Shown here: one piece after another, positions 36,068 through 48,105 of the stretch
How the letters are laid out: the number at the start of each line of letters is the position of its first letter
Position numbering within the stretch: position 1 is the stretch's first letter
Position numbers and translations under genes: made by a program
Assembly (NCBI GenBank): GCA_016490735.1
Contig: JAEMWC010000256.1
Span: 489,501-553,500, forward strand
DNA from: Pachyseris speciosa
Taxonomy: Eukaryota; Cnidaria; Anthozoa; Scleractinia; Pachyseridae
Direction of reading: 5' to 3'
DNA: 64,000 nucleotides
Notes under the pieces: model-generated
Database searches by the model: none
Told to the model about the DNA's origin: nothing
What the model saw: the letters and a program-made list of their open reading frames with translations, nothing else

Positions 36068-36622
36068 TTAATTGAATGAAAAGCGCTCGTTGACACCGTG
36101 GGGATTAACAGTGCCAATTTGAAAGATCAGTTTTTGCTCGAGATTTTTACGGCTTTCCGTGGTACCTTGATGTAGGGAAAGGCCGGAGATCGACATGTGT
36201 TGTTTGGAATGGTTAGGGAGATTAAAATGCCGAGCGACAGGTTTGGATGCGTCTTTGTCATCTTTCTCAGCATCACGAAGATGTTCTCGGAATCGGTCAC
36301 CTAGTCGTCTTCCTGTTTCGCCGATGTATAACTTTTTGCATAATGTGCAGGTTATGCAATAGATAACATTTGCGGAGGTACACGTGAAACGATCAGTGAT
36401 CTTAACAGATCGCTTAGGGCCCGATATTTTGTCAGTGTTTTGAATGAAAGGACAAGTTTTGCATCGCGAGCGCGCGCATTTAAAAGTGCCAGGTTGTTCA
36501 GTCGTTTTGAATGCGCTTTTAACTAGAAAGTTACCTACATTTTTGTCGCGTTTGAATGAAATCAGTGGTGGTTCCGAAAAGATTCTAGCAGTTTCTGGAT
36601 CATTTTGCAGTATCTTAAAGTT
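36068..36622 (-). pseudogene. Penelope-like GIY-YIG endonuclease, left copy, 5'-truncated
   Basis: The minus-strand frame starts mid-protein with ILQNDPETARIFSEPPL and SFKRDKNVGNFLVKSA, then TFKCARSRCKTCPF (Cys cluster), VIYCITC, LYIGETGRRLGDRFREHL and ARHFNLPNHS, and stops at 36068. VIYC and LYIGETGRR are the GIY and YIG motifs. RLGDRFREH holds the catalytic Arg and EHL region. In Penelope-like elements this C-terminal endonuclease nicks target DNA. The reverse transcriptase part is absent, so the copy is dead on arrival. Confidence 0.85.
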
Positions 36623-37038
36623 TTAAATGCGCGCGCTCGCGATGCAAAACTTGTCCTTTCATTCAAAACACTGACAAAATATCGGGCCCTAAGCGATCTG
36701 TTAAGATCACTGATCGTTTCACGTGTACCTCCGCAAATGTTATCTATTGCATAACCTGCACATTATGCAAAAAGTTATACATCGGCGAAACAGGAAGACG
36801 ACTAGGTGACCGATTCCGAGAACATCTTCGTGATGTTGAGAAAGATGACAAAGACGCATCCAAACCTGTCGCTCGGCATTTTAATCTCCCTAACCATTCC
36901 AAACAACACATGTCGATCTCCGGCCTTTCCCTACATCAAGGTACCACGGAAAGCCGTAAAAATCTCGAGCAAAAACTGATCTTTCAAATTGGCACTGTTA
37001 ATCCCCACGGTGTCAACGAGCGCTTTTCATTCAATTAA
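36622..37038 (+). pseudogene. Penelope-like GIY-YIG endonuclease, right copy, 5'-truncated
   Basis: A continuous plus-strand frame without an ATG until late, beginning KCARSRCKTCPF, then VIYCITC, LYIGETGRRLGDRFREHL, KPVARHFNLPNHS and ending VNERFSFN with a stop at 37036. It is nearly identical to the left copy but about 43 codons shorter at the 5' side. One visible amino-acid difference follows EHLRD (Val here, Ala in the left copy). Confidence 0.85.
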
Positions 37039-37176
37039 TTTATTCATGTTTTTCACGTTACCATGTTACCACCAATAGCGTAGCTCCATTTCCTGTGTAT
37101 AAACCATACACAACCCACAATTCCTCGATTCGCTCCGACGAAGAGCTAACGCTCGAAATGTCAGCTAATCGAATCC

Positions 37177-37207
<31 letters not shown>

Positions 37208-37542
37208 CGTTGATAAACCAAATTTTTATGAAGAAAATTAGTTTGATAACTTTAAATAAAAGTCATGCCTTCAAATGCATCGGTGCATTAATCCGTTATT
37301 TAATTTTTGTTGGTAATGATTCAACTAAATCAATGCTTTTCTGCAAATGATGGTATTTTGGCAGCGTTAGTGAACCCGTCAAGCAATTTCCTTGGAGCTG
37401 TTTCTTTCTAAACGTTTTCTAACTAATTACAAGAACTTCAGTAGATACCATTATTGTATAGCAATGTTGCATACCAATATTTAATCGAGGCGCCCAATAT
37501 AGTTTGCCAAGTAAAACGTATTTTGACTGTTTTAATTTCCAG

Positions 37543-37684
37543 ACCTTTACCGGTAACAGTGACCGGAAAAGTATTGTTAGAAGTGATCTTTACCAGCCAG
37601 TCGCTGCTAAGTTTATTCGCTTTTATCCTGTAACATTCAACAATAACAAAGCATTGAGAGTGGAAGTATATGGATCATTGCAAG
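37543..37684 (+). CDS. F5/8 type C domain 2, second exon
   Basis: This exon is 142 bp, with acceptor TTTAATTTCCAG (phase 0) and donor GTATAG at 37685 (phase 1). It encodes TFTGNSDRKSIV, then VAAKFIRFYPVTF and ALRVEVYGSLQ, the classic second half of a discoidin domain (FxGNxD, AxxIRxxPxxx, LRxExYG). It completes the domain begun at 35274 across a 1.96 kb intron that holds the Penelope-like insert. The phases allow direct joining to 48911. Confidence 0.9.
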
Positions 37685-38452
37685 GTATAGTTGATTTTGT
37701 CCAGGTTAAGTTTGGGTCTTATTGCAGCAGAGATAAATATCCCTCCCTGGATCAACTTGGTTAGGGATTGATCGAAAAGTATGGGGGTGGTAGGGTATCA
37801 TCAATTTTTCAGACCTTAGTAAGGGGTGGGTGGTCCAATTTTAAGGTACCCATGGGGGTGGGTCATCCTTTGTTTATGGCTGGATGACTGGAATAGGCAT
37901 ACTCTTATCAAAAGAGACTCATGTCTGTCAATAACTGATTGCTTAGTTTTGCTGTAACAGTTGGCCACACATTTAAAGCTGGCAGCTTTTTTACTGCAAT
38001 TTATTTTTCTGTATATTTTTAAAATACCGTGATATAGCTGAACATTTAGATGTTATAAAAAAATCCCTTTTATTAAAACCTCTCTTGTTCCTTCTTTCAG
38101 ATAGAACAGTGGGGGATTAATGGGTGGGGTCCATGGGGCCGTCCCTCTTTTTTTCATGTAGTTTTAAGAAAGGCTTATGTAACCAACCGACTTTTAAGTG
38201 GTATTGTGCATCAGGCGGCCAAAAACATTTTTTTTTTCTTCGGTCCCTTCTTTCGCGAGTTTTTGGATCTGCCCATGTAGAAAATGCATTTTTAATATAA
38301 TAGTGATATTTCATTACAATGAAATAAACGAAAAGACCCAATCATAATTTTATTAAACAGCAATCTTTTCCCTTCTGAAGATACCATTCGCGCGAAACTC
38401 GCCTGTTATTTCATTGGTGTTTATATAATAATTGAAACTATCTCACACTCAG
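37685..38452. other. no gene seen
   Basis: GT-rich and GGGGT-rich stretch near 37780-37870. A minus-strand frame 38117-38341 has no domain. Confidence 0.45.
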
Positions 38453-38510
38453 CAATAACAAAGCATTGAGAGTGAAAGTATATGAATCATTGCAATGTAC
38501 AGTTGATCTT
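38453..38510 (+). pseudogene. fragment of the F5/8C-2 second exon
   Basis: The run AATAACAAAGCATTGAGAG, then TGAAAGTATATGAATCATTG, repeats about 37641-37697 with a few changes. It covers the final ALRVEVYG strand and the donor region. The donor is destroyed (CAATGTACAG for CAAGGTATAG). It ends about 90 bp before the start of duplication copy B. Confidence 0.85.
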
Positions 38511-39749
38511 AATCTATTCGTTTAGATTTACTTTGGGGCTTTTTCTCCCTCGCCGGATCTACTTTGGCCCGAGTAAAAGAAAAAAAATCAAATACAATTC
38601 AGGTTTTAATGTATAATTCGGTGACCAACATATCGTAACCGTCAAAATACTAGTAAGGTCAAATTTCAAAATATACTCATGCGTTGCTTAAGATTGCGAG
38701 TAGACGCCTCCAAATTGAAAAGTCTAGCTTCTTCTACTTAAAAACAGGGTAGCAAAGCAAACTAAAGCAACGAAAAAAGTATTCCGGTGAACGAAAGTCA
38801 CATGTTAAGAGCTGCCGTTTGTTAATGTCTCATTGACAGGAAAGGTCAAAAGGTTGCTCATTTTACTCAAGTGACCTGTGTAAGAATATACTCTGAGATT
38901 ACCCCAATTTTTTTCGCGACCAATGTGTAGTTGAAATGATTGTTCTTTCCCGGAGTATAGTCTTGTTGTGTAAAACCATGTACCAGAGTGCTTTTATGAA
39001 CGTTGAATATTACCTAAATTCGGTTGTCGAAAGCTTATTTGCAGGGCGTAAATTTTAAAATTCCGTCAAAAATTGAAGTTAATCTTTTATTGAAATTTGA
39101 CCCCGTTTATAACCAAAGGAAATAAGAAATTTTGTCTTCCTGGGTTAATCTTTTCATGAACGCTCTCAATATATATACAGGAGGATATATACAGGAGGTT
39201 TCCCGATTTTAGCGTTGATTTTGGCTACCGCTATGCGCAAAATACAAAAAAAGTGCATAAAAAAATAAATAAAAACCTAAACGACCGGAAACATATATTT
39301 TTAGGACTAGTTCACTTTGGCCTTTATTTTGGCAAAGTTTGGGAATCTATCTTGCATACCTTAGGGGCTGTTAACATGATACCGGAATGACTTTCATTCC
39401 AGAACGCGTTCACTCCATCTCCATATATTTCTCTGTATCTGTTCACATGATACCGGGACGAAATTTCGTTCCCGTACAAGTCATTGCGGAATGAGTTCAT
39501 TCCGGTTTTCAATCCGAATGAAATTCTCGTTCTGGTATGACATTTCATTCTAGTATCATGTAAACTGAAAACGAACTCCGTTCCGAGATGAAACCGCCGT
39601 AAACTGTGTTTAAAAACCAATCTCGTTCCCAGAGCCCACGTTCCCCTTATTCAGCGGAGCGGGGAACGAGAGACTCTGGGATAATCCATTTCATCGTGAC
39701 AGGATTCTTGTCATCGGCTCAACTGCGCAGGCTTGAACTCATTTGGGAA

Positions 39750-41095
39750 ATGGCTGCCGAACCGCAAATCTCAGAAGCTATATTCCGCGAAGCTATTAGG
39801 ATTTCTTTGGGAAAACTCGGACAGCCAGAGCAGGAATTAAAACAGGAGCACCTTGAAGCCATAAAGGCAATCAGTGTGGACAAAAAGGATGTCTCAGCAG
39901 TGTTGATTTACCAATGTTTGATTTCCTTCGCGATCGTAAAGGAGAACTTCATACTAGTACGTATAAGCAAAAAGACTGGCTGTGTGGTAACCGTGGTTTC
40001 CCCGTTAAACGCGTTAATGAAGGACCAAATTAAAAAAACTGGAACGTTTTCTTAATGTTTGTGTGATACAAAGAGTCGCGATAGAGGATGGAGAAAATAA
40101 GGTTTCTTTACCTAAAAATGCACGAAAATGCAGTTGTTCGGGCACCCAGAGGTGTTCGTGGATAACAGGAATGTGGCTAAAATGTTAAACGAAAGGCATT
40201 TTCAAGAAAGTGTCCGAGCAATTGTTATTGATGGGGCTCATTTAGTTCTGCAGTGGTATGTATAAAAATACTCGTGCTGTTTTTCTGATCGATGTTGATA
40301 CTTTGGCAATAATATTGTAATTTAAAATAAAGAGTAACTTCAAACTTGATTCAGTTGTATTCGACCTCTGCCATATTTTTACGAAGTAATCATAATCTTA
40401 CTGCTTTGCGTTTGGTCGCTTCTTAAATATTCTGATAGTTGCTGTGTATGTTTTAGTAAGACCACTTAAAAAGTTAAATGAGGGAAAGCTGCATTAGGTA
40501 CAATAAATATTTAATCATCGGTTTCCTTCCATTATACCAAGATAGACATTCAGAGATGATAATAAATTAAGTTTTCTTTTTGGGAGTGGGGGATTGGGTG
40601 CACTAAAATTATTTTCTTAACATAGAGAGAAAAATGTATTCACTTTTTTAGCTATTACTGTATCTTGTTGGCTAAGAAGCTCATATTTACCTGACTTCTC
40701 TCACTGGTTAATAGATTAACACCTCATGAGGGGCATGAATCAAAACTTTTTTGTTCAAGGTCCACGTTCAGGCCAGCTGAATAACATTCGACAAATTGTC
40801 CATATTGGAGTTCCTTACACAATGGAGGAATACTGCCAAGAAATGGGTAAACCTGGAAGAGATGGTCATCCAGCCAAGGCTGATATTTACTTCAATTAAT
40901 ATGACATATCAAAATCAAGACAAAAAACATGGCAGATGTGATGAGAAACTATGTGCAATCAAGGCAATGTAAAAGGAAATTAATACTAAGTTACTTTGAC
41001 CACAAAGTTCCCGCTATCCCAGGGCCTGCATACATCTGCTGTGATTTTCAGTCTTGTCTGCACTTGTGATGATTGCCAGCTTGTAAGAGCTGTAG
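39750..41095 (+). pseudogene. RecQ-like superfamily 2 DNA helicase relic
   Basis: From ATG at 39750: MAAEPQISEAIFREAIRISL, then QELKQEHLEAIKAISVDKKD, the Q-motif-like lead. The Walker A segment is deleted: SAVLIYQCL joins where GKS is expected. VVSPLNALMKDQI is motif Ia. A frameshift in an A-run near 40030 and another near 40140 follow, then GHPEVF, and VRAIVIDGAHLVLQW is motif II with DEAH changed to DGAH. After a gap or intron, 40765-40900 reads RQIVHIGVPYTMEEY and QEMGKPGRDG, the arginine-finger motif VI. It tails off with CTCDDCQL. A RecQ enzyme unwinds DNA; this copy cannot. It belongs to the TIR element. Confidence 0.8.
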
Positions 41096-42967
41096 ATGAC
41101 CTGTACTTTATGGAGACTATTTCCAGTGATCAGCTTGGTGATACAGTATATCCAACAATCCAATGGGTGATGAGGCCTCCTTCAAAGTTAATGTTCAGGC
41201 AGAAATTAAAAGAGACCTTTATACCAGCTTAAACTAGGTAGGGGTACAGTTGGCAGGGTGGTCCTCACAAGTGGTTTTGCAATTTCTCTCACTGATTCAG
41301 TCTTGAAACACAAGAATTAAAATCTTTTGAAAAAGTGGAAGACATTGTTCCTATAAATATTGTTGTGAGCTCACTCAAACATTTTTTGATATTATCCAGT
41401 AGCATATAGCATGCATGAAAGAGCTCAACTTATGGTTGCTCAATATTATGATTGAGTTAAAGGTTTAATGATGTAGCCAAAACTTGATAGAGGGGCAAAG
41501 TCACACAGAAATAGTTTTAAGCCTAATTTAGTACTGATGAGCTAACCCTATAATAATATTACAGGGAAATATGGCTTTAAACTAAAAAGAACCCTGCAAG
41601 AAATACTAAATAAATTTGGAAATATTAACAAAGGTTAGATTCTTGTAAATAAAGAAACCAATTTCTTCCCAACCTTTCCAAGTTTGCCCTGTAATGAAAA
41701 TGATAATTATCAACAAATACAAACAAATTTATATGAAATATTGTAACAGTCCCCAACTAATCATGTTCATGTTAAAACTTCAGCTTGGTCCTAAATACTG
41801 TTCTAGCCTGGATACACTGAATACCGTGACCTAAACTAATCCATCTCATCATCTAAACTGTCCTCTTCTTCCTCATCATCACTTCCATCCTAATCATCAT
41901 CACAACCAGAGTCTTTACAGTTTGAATAATGGATTTGTTGCTGGTTGGTTCTTGTGTCAGGTTGACCATGTGTGTGAAGGAAGTGCATCAAGCTGATCTA
42001 ACAGCCTCTACAAGATAGACAACAAACTATTAAGAGTCCTTCCTGGTTGATGTTCAAATGGCTTTTACCCTCTGACCACCTTTATCATCTCTTTGATGTA
42101 ATCAGAGGTACATGTTGTACATGCATGTGTATGGCTAGTTGACTCAGGGACAATGTTACTTTGTCTGCCATAATGCTTAGCTACCTCTTTTAACAAGAAA
42201 TTTGAGGACGATGATCATTGCACCGCTTTAAGAGTTTTAGAAGCCGTGTGTCCTTGTCACTTGTCTTCAGTCATCTCACCATCATTTGTACTGCTGCATT
42301 TTATACCCTCAACAAATGGGTATTTGCCAAACAACAACATATTAAGATTAGCTTAGTTTATTTAATTTATCTATGAAATAATATTACAGAAATATGCACT
42401 GCCCGCAGTTAGCAAAGGCTAGTCAGGGCGAGCAGTGTTAAATACGTATATTGTAAAATAAATAAAAGATTTACAGAGCAAGAGATTCAAAATTCTAGAC
42501 AATTTATAAATACATCAAAACATTTAAGATATGGCAAGAGAACAGAACAAAATAAAATAACACAACAGGCAAGAATGAGGTATTGCATGACCTTTACTAC
42601 ATTTTTTCAATTATAATATTACTACTACAATAAAAAACACGATCGGATTGTACAATGACTGGCAGATCAGAGATCATAATCGACCCAACCAACCTCACTA
42701 TTACGAAGACCAGCCTTGCTAGAATTACTACATTCTGACTTTGTTGAACAATCGGAGCCCTCTGCAGCCAATTCGGTAGAGTTCTTGGTCGCTGTTCCTG
42801 AAGGGTTTCACAAGCCTTTTCTTTGGGGTAAATAGGAGTAAATCATCTGCAGGCTCTTCTGAACAGCAGGAGCTGATGATCCATGTTGGTTCACATCATT
42901 CCGTTTACCGCGTTTGACCACCCGTGACTCTACTACCGATGGACTTTCTGTTGCTTTTTTACCTCTC

Positions 42968-43255
42968 TTAAATCTCAAAGAGGCCTTCCTGCTTTTCCCG
43001 AGACTTCAGACACAGACTCCTAAATTCCGAAAATTGATTCACACGGCCATAACAATTTCTACAAATTTTCCTAGGAAATCCATCGCCGTCGAAGGTATTT
43101 AGCCCCGTGATTTCTTCCAAAGGGTTTTAGAAGCCTTTCATTTTGTGCCTTTTCTCCAAACAAGTCAATTGGATTGTTCTTAACCTCTAAATTGCAGCAT
43201 CTACAAAGATGAATAATGACTTGACGATACCTTCCCTGACTTCTAAGTCCGCCAT
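42968..43255 (-). pseudogene. ZAD-like Cys-rich domain, frameshifted
   Basis: The minus strand, from ATG at 43255 (MADLEVREGIVKSL), shifts frame to HLCRCCNLEVKNNPIDLFGE and KAQNERLLKPFGRN, then shifts again to FPRKICRNCYGRVNQFSEF and RSLCLKSREKQEG. The CxxC...LF...ICxxCxxxxxxxxxFxxxC spacing is that of zinc-finger-associated (ZAD-like) domains. It starts just inside the right terminal repeat and points inward, as expected for the element's own second gene. The frame breaks show it is dead. Confidence 0.55.
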
Positions 43256-45852
43256 TTTAAGCTTTGAAACTTCTGCTCATGCTCAGTTTTCAGCCAATCA
43301 AAAAATTAGCTGAAATGGATTATCCCAGAGTCTCTCGTTCCCCGCTCCGCTGAATAAGGGGAACGTGGGCTCTGGGAACGAGATTGTTTAAAAACCGTCT
43401 AGTCTGGAGTGAGTGGCGCATGCGTGGTGGACAAGGATGTGATCTTCTCGTTCTTCTTTGGATTCTTCTTTTAGCAAATATATTCACATTAGGGAAGCCA
43501 CAATTTGAACTAAGAGTGAAAACACCTGATCTTCTTTTCTGTTTAGCCCCCAAAACAGTCCCATGGTCAAGTTGTCAATATTTGCGGATATGCCCATTAA
43601 TAGGCACAATAACATGTCCCGCGAAACTTGCGCCATCTTTGTTTTTGAGCTGGCTTAAAAATCGCGTATATGAGAACGCCTACGATCGATTTTGTCATGT
43701 GAATGCAGTACGAGCTACATTCTGGAATGAACCTCATTCCGGAATGAAAGTCATTCTGGTATCATGTAAACAGCCCCTTAGTCGGTCCTTACAGCAAACT
43801 GCTCTTAAGATACCAGGGAATAGCAGAGAATAGAATCATCGAGTTGTTGCCTTATTTTCTTTCCCAAACTATAGGCTTAAACAATTTCATGTGTCGGCTG
43901 TTTCAAAACAAAAGCTAGCGCCGATGCCTCCGAAATTAGAAATGATTTGCGACTCTCACACTGTTTATCGATAGTTCTCTCTTACATCACTTTTTCGCAT
44001 TCGAAACAAGACATACTAGAGCTGTTATTTACACTAAACTTGGCCGAGAAAAAGAACTAGTCTATGTTGCTCAAAACCGACATCCAAAACTCTCTATCAT
44101 ATCGTAGTATTCAGTTCAAATTCCTAGATGTAAAGATATGGAAACTGACATGCATGCTGGTACTGCTGAAGGGTTTCTCGCAAATCCCGGCCTTCGATGC
44201 AGAAAATTTCAATTGAGTTCATGTTAATCTAGTCGCTACTTCTAGGTAATATATTGGTGACTTTTTTAAATTTTATTTTATTACATTACCTCGGATAAAA
44301 ATGTGATATCTTGTTCCCGAAATCTAATCTCCGATAAACACATGCCGTTCTCCAGCACTGATTTGTTGACGTATTCAGTTTTTACAACAGTAAAAAATCT
44401 ACATCGGTCATATGATCATTAAAATGGCTGAACGCGAAGGAATATTTCGAGAGAAGTTGGCGTCTTCGGCGCCTGCTCAACTGCTTCCAATGACTGTTGT
44501 TGCAATGAGCCTTCATACAAATTTCTTTTGTTTAAATCTACATGCTAAAGAGGCTTATGGGTCAACACAATACAGAATGACCCATTAGCCTCGTTTGCGT
44601 GTCAAAACCGCTGATAACTGCAATAACAGCCATTTCACTCCACAACCGCCAGTCCTCTCCCCAGTATTCTCTCGGTTCTTCCATTACCATTGCCGTTCCC
44701 GTCGTCGATGCTTTAAGTCCCCACTTTGGATTATTACTGCATTGCATTATTAATGCATTGTGACAAAGTTCAAATGTGGTCATAGCGCGCTCAATATTCG
44801 TCGTGCGTACTCAACAGATATCCTACGATATACGTAATTTTACCCCTCACGGAATGAATGCAATGCGTCAAAAGACAGAAAATAGAGACATGCGCAGTAC
44901 GGACACGGGTAATGGCCGGTCAGGTCAACAAGAATGCTATGGGGACATTGTTGTTTAATATCTTTTTAAAACGCGAAGTTTCAGCCACCGTCAAAAGCAA
45001 GGTTAAAGAATGGTACATGATCAAAATATCTACCGTTTTCTATTTCGATTTTTTTCCCCGAAGTTTATACAGTGCCTATTTTAATTACTTGAATGCGCAC
45101 TGTTCGGTGCGTTGCTGGTTAAAAAAAATTTCGCGACGGTGAAGTTTAAGATCAGTCATTCATTTTGTCAGTGGGTGAACTTTAGAAGTCCTGCGTTGTG
45201 TCCCTGTGAAGCTATTTCATTATTCTTCACGTGCGCTCGAAGTCGTCAAGAATCGTCTCACGCTGGGTTGGAGAGCTGTTCGAATTGAGGGAAAGCAACT
45301 GAAGAGTGCAGGCAAGGTACGGAAAGAATTTTTCAACCTTGACGACGCACTTAACACTAATAATACAGTACAAAATACTTAAACTTAACACTTATGAAAT
45401 TGTTGTAATGGTAAACACAACAAAAATCGGAAACCAGTGAACCTTGAGCATTGTATATAGAATTTAGATTTATGAACCAAATCGGTCACCGAGGTTCTAC
45501 ATTTTGTACTTTGGCAAAACAATGTGGCAATTTCGATTCATCAACTACTTACAGCAACCAGCTCTTCATGGCTTATCAGGGTATATCATTACTGTTATTG
45601 TCATGCTCTTAGACAATTACACTCAGAATGAAAACCTTAAGCTTATGTAATTTCACTATCCTTTATTTGTTTGTTGTTTTTTTAATGCCAGCTCAATACT
45701 TCAGCAAGCTAAGGGGATCTCTGAAACCTCGTTCGTCTTCTGTGGACCTAACTTATATTGTGTTTTTTAGAACACAATAATTATTGCTGTCTTTGTTTTA
45801 GGACAGTCAATGTACAGGACTAAATTATGTTTGATGCTTTAGCAGGTAATAA

Positions 45853-46182
45853 TGCACATGTCATCGGCTTCCTCATGGGTCGACCCCCAGGCCTACCAGA
45901 GAGATATGTGGGGGAATGCAAGGAGATGAATGGGATTCTTTGCCCGAGGGTAGGGGAAAATCTTGACATTGCTTTATGATCAAAGATTAGGGGGTTGGCA
46001 AATTCTTAAGTTTGAAAAGGATGTTACAGGGATTTTCAACTGAAAGACAGCTCACCCAGGGGACTTTGTCTTGAGAGATTCTCCGAGCCCCCGGGGAAAT
46101 TCCTGAAGTTTGCTCGACTGATTTTACAATCCCCCTGGTTAGCCCGGGGGTCAACGCCACAGGGAAACCGATGAGAGGTGCA
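45853..46182. mobile_element. MITE nested in the 3.7 kb insertion
   Basis: The imperfect inverted ends TGCACATGTCATCGG and CCGATGAGAGGTGCA are about 40 bp including GTCGACCCCC and GGGGGTCAAC. No coding capacity. Confidence 0.65.
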
Positions 46183-48105
46183 TAAATCTACCATCCTGCA
46201 CCTTAAAAAATACATGTATTCTGTTCATTAACTGTCAAGCATTTAATTCTTAATACTGGTAACACCAAGTAAAATTGTTCCCAGTTTCTGGTACCTGCTA
46301 CTATTTACAACTGACATCAACTTCACAATTAAAGCCTGAATATTTGAAAGCTGTGTCCATTTTTTTGGTCAATTTCACTTGAAATAAATAACTCTTTTTT
46401 CCTTTACTTTACATTAGGGCTAAAAATATTCCTGTCACTAAAATTACCCTTTGGGCTTTCATAATAAAGAATGATTGATACCAAACTTATGTTAGGTGCA
46501 TTTCATTTATATTACACCAAAAATTCTTTGAAAACAGCACCTAAAGACAATATCCCTGGTTTAATTAGGATAATTTATCCTCAAATATTCACTTAAACTA
46601 TCAAGGGCTCGTGCTACTAAGAGTAAACACAGGCTGTGTGTGATTTGCTGTATTTCAATGAAAGAAAAGTGAGTCCTTTGCTGACTTGATGACAACATTT
46701 TCTCACACATCTTGATATTCAGGTTTTCTTGTAGTATGAGTCATGTGATTTCTGCCTACTGAAACTGGGACCATGGGTTCAAATTTGCTGTTTGCAAACC
46801 TTTTACACAATTAATTTGTCTGTCTCCCCTAAAAGAACATTCTAGTCTGACAAAGTAGTTGGGGGAAACAATCAGATTTGTAGGGGGACTACAATTAAAT
46901 AAAATACTGAAAATTAAATGTAATGCAATTGGTGCCTTTTGGTTAGATAACCAATATGCATGTTGTAAATATCTAATGCAAGCCATGAACATTACACTCC
47001 TATGATTTGCTCCATTTTTGCCATTGGCATAACAGATTTGTCCCCATTAGTTTTTTGATGTTGTTTTTCTTCAAGGACGTGGTCTTCAAAAATTTGTCTT
47101 GTTTTGTAACTTGTTTTTGTAGGGTCAGAGCCTCTTTCTTCAAATTAGCGTTCCTTCTCCGTAGAAATACTGAAAACAAGGGAAAAAGTCACAAAAAAAT
47201 TATTGACATGTGGCTTTGAAAACAAATTATTTCATTTAATTCATATTTTGAAAAGTCTGAACCTTAAACTCTCAGTTCTACATTTAGATGTTGGCACTTT
47301 ATTTATTGATTGTGTTTTCATTTACACCTGTGATGTTATTTTTTTTATTACTGTCGAGAACATTGGTTTTTTTTTTTGTCAAGTGGAAAGGTATTTACAC
47401 AGTTTTCTCAGTAAGAGTTCTGTCCACTTGAACTCAAAATCTTACACGTACCTAAGCTTAAATTTAACTAGAGAAAGGTACGAGAAGTCGAAGAATTAAA
47501 ACTAGATTGAACTCGACATAAGAAGGACGACAAAAACTTGAATATTCTCGGTACCTCGCGGTAATTTTGATCGCATAGGCTGACCCCTCAGCGGTCCGCA
47601 CAAGGTCGGATACTGTGCCATTTAAAGTGTTTTTCATGTGTGTTTTTCACCTTTGGGTAATGTTTCTTTGAGATAACTGAATTTTTGTGTTGGCATATAT
47701 CGAAAATGGTTTGTTTCTTTCAGCTCTGCTACATTATTTAGTGTCCAAAATAAAAGTCTGGATGCACAATTCACCAGACCGAATTAACACGGGATTAATA
47801 GCTGCGAAATTATAACAAGACCTTTTACAGCGGTCAATTAAACATACTTTGTAGTAAGTTTTAAGGCGTCTCTCAGTATCTCTAAAGTAAAAGTTTCTTC
47901 TTTTACCCCCTTTTAAGGAGAATGTACTAACGTTTATGACCCCGCCAGCTACCCGCAAAAATGTACAAAGGATTTTCACAAGCTCCGTGGCTTTTCTTCG
48001 TGGCAATATTAACTTAAATATTCAACGTTGTTTTATTTTTCGTGTTTGGAAGCCCACTCAAAGCAGCCGTGATAATAAGTATGCCAATTAAAAAACTGCC
48101 TTGAG

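Larger units (their letters stand above)
35814..37226. mobile_element. head-to-head Penelope-like pair inserted as one unit
   Basis: A 1413-bp insert is flanked by the 14-bp direct repeat TATGAAGAAAATTA (35800-35813 and 37227-37240). Nearly all of it is a palindrome: a minus-strand copy (3' end left) and a plus-strand copy (3' end right) meet near 36622. By eye the arms differ at only a handful of positions. Each encodes a GIY-YIG endonuclease remnant followed by the same 3' tail. It lies in the intron between the two exons of F5/8C-2. Confidence 0.9.
39618..43386. mobile_element. 3.8 kb TIR transposon carrying RecQ-like helicase and ZAD-like relics
   Basis: The ends CAATCTCGTTCCCAGAGCCC are perfectly inverted, with about 70 bp of terminal inverted repeat, flanked by the 9-bp duplication TTTAAAAAC (39609-39617 and 43387-43395). 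The plus strand encodes a broken RecQ-like helicase; the minus strand from the other end encodes a broken Cys-rich ZAD-like protein. An acidic stretch on the minus strand (about 41820-41935, Asp/Glu-rich) may be a further exon of it. No known transposase core was recognised. Confidence 0.85.
39364..43777. mobile_element. PIF/Harbinger-like MITE with TTA target, carrying a nested element
   Basis: The ends GGGGCTGTTAACATGATACC and its near-inverse GGTATCATGTAAACAGCCCC are flanked by TTA on both sides (39361-39363 and 43778-43780). Copy A has the empty site CTTAGTCGGTCC near 19978. Without the nested insert it is about 640 bp. A 3-bp TTA/TAA target is characteristic of PIF/Harbinger. Confidence 0.85.
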
